7,217 bases of DNA from Microbacterium sp. (GTDB taxonomy: Bacteria > Actinomycetota > Actinomycetes > Actinomycetales > Microbacteriaceae): contig NZ_QFPF01000121.1 of the NCBI RefSeq assembly GCF_003248605.1, positions 1 to 7,217 of the forward strand, in the 5' to 3' direction. Under the pieces are notes generated by a model that searched no databases, was not told the origin of the DNA, and saw nothing but the letters and a program-made list of their open reading frames with translations. How positions within the stretch are numbered: the stretch's first letter is position 1; every line of letters starts with the position of its first letter. Position numbers and translations under genes: made by a program. This document shows positions 5,638 through 7,217 of the stretch, piece by piece.

Positions 5638-6549
5638 ATGTCTCATCGTGTGACGGTCATCGTGCGGACGAAGGACCGACCGTACTTTCTCGCTCGCGCG
5701 CTCGCGGACATCGCTGCACAGACGGTGAGCGACGCAGAGGTAATCGTCGTCAATGATGGGGGCGATGCGGCCGAGGTGATGCGTATCGTCGACAAATCGT
5801 CGATCGCAGATCGCACGCGTGCCATCGAGATGCCCGGTGCGGGCGGTCGATGTGCCGCCGCCAACGCGGGTATTCGCGCCTCGACGACGGACTACGTTGT
5901 CCTGCACGACGACGACGATCGCTGGCATCCCGAGTTCCTCGCCAAAACGAGCGCGCTGCTTGATGCATCGTCGGCTGACGCCGGCGTAATGGTCGCGACC
6001 GAGATCGTGTACGAGACACAGCGAGGCCGCGAATGGGTCGAAGAGGGTCGCGCCCCGTTCTGGCAAGGTATGACCGACGTGACATTCCTTGCACTGCTCG
6101 AGGTCAATCGGGCTGTTCCGATCTCTTTTCTCTATCGCCGCTCACTCCACGAAGAGCTTGGGTTCTATGACGAAACGCTCGACGCCGTCGAGGACTGGGA
6201 GTTCTATCTGCGGGTGACGGCCGCGCACCCTGTGGCGTTTCTCGGAGGCACCCCGCTCGCCTATTGGACGCAGCGGCCCGACGCCAGAGGCGCAGCAGGC
6301 AACAGCATGTATGAGTTGTCCACGCAGCACGAGCGAGACGATATGAAAGTCCGAGACCGAGAACTTCGTCGCTGGGTGGAGGCGAACGGACCAGGTCTAC
6401 CTCTCTATATGGCGCAGCTTCACCGCGACGCCGAGCGTCAGCTCGCCGACCGACTTGATCAGGTCGCTGGGGACGTCATCAGGGGTGTTTATGACGCTCA
6501 TCCGTTCTGGCGAAGGGTCAGGCGCCTTCTGAGGACACGAAGGCGCTGA
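5638..6549 (+). CDS. GT2 family glycosyltransferase
   Basis: 303 residues, GT-A fold. The N-terminus VTVIVRTKDRPYFLARAL is the nucleotide-binding start of GT2 enzymes, VVNDGGD at 37-43 the first acidic motif, LHDDDDRWHPEFL at 89-101 the DxD metal/sugar-nucleotide site, and VEDWEFYLRV at 184-193 holds the ED pair expected to supply the catalytic base. No transmembrane segment is seen; the C-terminus is a charged helix (about 255-285) ending in a strongly basic tail, WRRVRRLLRTRRR, which could hold it at the membrane surface. It would transfer a sugar with inversion to a growing glycan; the substrate is not readable. Codon use is visibly less GC-rich than in the genes to its left (TTT, CTT, TAT, AGA and CAA occur), hinting at a different origin. 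It follows the GT4 gene by 32 bases. Confidence 0.9.
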   Translation: MSHRVTVIVRTKDRPYFLARALADIAAQTVSDAEVIVVNDGGDAAEVMRIVDKSSIADRTRAIEMPGAGGRCAAANAGIRASTTDYVVLHDDDDRWHPEFLAKTSALLDASSADAGVMVATEIVYETQRGREWVEEGRAPFWQGMTDVTFLALLEVNRAVPISFLYRRSLHEELGFYDETLDAVEDWEFYLRVTAAHPVAFLGGTPLAYWTQRPDARGAAGNSMYELSTQHERDDMKVRDRELRRWVEANGPGLPLYMAQLHRDAERQLADRLDQVAGDVIRGVYDAHPFWRRVRRLLRTRRR

Positions 6550-6590
6550 GCGTTCGGTAGCAACATGCAGTGATTTTGGTTTACTTCAGT

Positions 6591-6596
6591 CACAAT
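6591..6596 (+). promoter_or_regulatory. Possible -10 element before the secreted protein gene
   Basis: CACAAT lies six bases before the ATG at 6603 and there is no SD (GGTCCC precedes the start), so this gene too may be leaderless. The match to TAnnnT is imperfect. The 53-base gap 6550-6602 is AT-rich for this window (TGATTTTGGTTTACTT), consistent with a promoter. No terminator hairpin for the GT2 gene is obvious. Confidence 0.3.
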
Positions 6597-6602
6597 GGTC
6601 CC

Positions 6603-7217
6603 ATGCGTCGACCTGCTTCCCCCCGCCCGCGCCGCGCACTGCGCGGGGCGAGGATCACACTCGCGACCGTCGTCGCCTTCGTGCTCGCGGTGGGCGGCTT
6701 CGTCCCTGCCGCTGCGGCGGCCGCACTGCCGGCCCAGGCGATGGAGAGCGACGCGGCATCGAGCGTGGACAGTTTGATCAGGCCGATGACGCTCGAAGGC
6801 TTCAACCCTGAGAACCTCATCGACGATGCGCTGTTCTTCGATGGTTCGGCGATGACAGCAGCCGAAATTCAGCGCTTTCTTGATGAGAAGGACAGGTGCA
6901 CGAATAGCCGCTGCATCAACACCGGCACGACGAGTATCTCCTCTCGCGGGGCCGTGATCTCTCACCGAACGGGAAACGTCGTCTGCAATGCCATCGAGGG
7001 CGGCACCATGCGGATCTCCGAGCTGATCCACCGGGTACAAGTTGCCTGCGGCATCTCGGCCAAGGTCATCATCGTCACGCTGGAGAAGGAGCAGAGTCTC
7101 GTGACTGGTCGGTTGCCGACAGAGCGCAACCTGAACTTCGCGATGGGAGCGAATTGCCCCGATACAGCGCCCTGCGATCCCGCCTACTCGGGAATCGGGC
7201 CGCAGATCCTTGCGGGG
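6603..7217 (+). CDS. Secreted cysteine-rich protein with possible lysozyme-like core (3' end cut by window)
   Basis: 205 codons are open from the ATG at 6603 to the window end. Residues 1-46 are a long signal peptide: an Arg-rich start, a hydrophobic core at about 18-35, and Ala-rich cleavage sites. The mature part has LEGFNPENLIDDALFF (64-79), AMTAAEIQRFLDEK (83-96), ACGISAKVIIVTLEKEQSLVTG (148-169) and NFAMGANCPDTAPCDPAYSG (178-197), with six cysteines (99, 104, 128, 149, 185, 191). From memory this pattern belongs to a widespread actinobacterial secreted family usually left unnamed. The helix-Glu arrangement KEQSLVT recalls lysozyme/transglycosylase folds, with E163 as candidate acid, so a cell-wall hydrolase is a guess, not a demonstrated function. 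The missing C-terminus may carry the rest of the domain or wall-binding repeats. This frame is chosen over an overlapping ATG at 6595 because of the signal peptide and conserved motifs. Confidence 0.85.
   Translation, partial: MRRPASPRPRRALRGARITLATVVAFVLAVGGFVPAAAAAALPAQAMESDAASSVDSLIRPMTLEGFNPENLIDDALFFDGSAMTAAEIQRFLDEKDRCTNSRCINTGTTSISSRGAVISHRTGNVVCNAIEGGTMRISELIHRVQVACGISAKVIIVTLEKEQSLVTGRLPTERNLNFAMGANCPDTAPCDPAYSGIGPQILAG

Noticed and set aside
6595..6777. ATG at 6595 opening a 60-codon frame
   Set aside because: It is out of frame with the long secreted-protein reading and gives an Arg/Pro/Ser-rich product without motifs.
6498..7040. Minus-strand open frame of 180 codons
   Set aside because: Antisense to the end of the GT2 gene and to the secreted protein, which has a signal peptide and family-like motifs.
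1..7217. CRISPR arrays, tRNA or rRNA genes, insertion sequences
   Set aside because: No regularly spaced repeats, cloverleaf-like segments, rRNA-like stretches or transposase-like proteins were seen on either strand.

Overview
The window looks like chromosomal DNA of a high-GC actinobacterium, most likely Microbacteriaceae (for example Microbacterium or a relative). This rests on the strongly GC-biased third positions, promoters of the leaderless TAGGnT-6/7-nt-ATG type, class E sortase (LAxTG) surface proteins, a DUF4012 protein and a GT2-GtrA fusion of the polyprenyl-phosphate sugar synthase type. The genus is inferred from style; nothing in the window fixes it.

Layout. The left part (1-4264) is read on the minus strand. 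In transcription order it holds a small LAxTG-anchored surface protein (4264-3716, called A), a 594-residue membrane-anchored DUF4012 protein (3654-1870), a second LAxTG protein that is a diverged paralogue of A (1761-1198, called B), and a GT2 glycosyltransferase fused to a GtrA-type membrane domain (1063 to beyond base 1, cut by the window edge; it has no stop codon in the window). The right part (4520-7217) is read on the plus strand. It holds a GT4-like glycosyltransferase (4520-5605), a GT2 glycosyltransferase of noticeably lower GC (5638-6549), and the N-terminal 205 residues of a secreted, cysteine-containing protein with a possible lysozyme-like core (6603 to the window end). The two halves diverge from a 255-bp intergenic region (4265-4519) rich in inverted repeats.

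How it fits together. Three glycosyltransferases of different folds, a DUF4012 protein, two sortase substrates and a secreted wall-associated protein suggest a cell-envelope or exopolysaccharide locus. The GT2-GtrA protein would make or use a lipid-linked sugar at the membrane. The GT4 and GT2 enzymes would add sugars in the cytoplasm, and DUF4012 and the LAxTG proteins would act outside the membrane. The pathway product cannot be read from the sequence.

Most notable beyond the genes: A and B, which flank DUF4012, appear to share a leader architecture. Each has a TAYAGTGAG promoter element, followed at the expected transcript 5' end by short hairpins with G-run loops, and then a TGGGGGAA Shine-Dalgarno. 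Both plus-strand glycosyltransferase genes appear to be leaderless.
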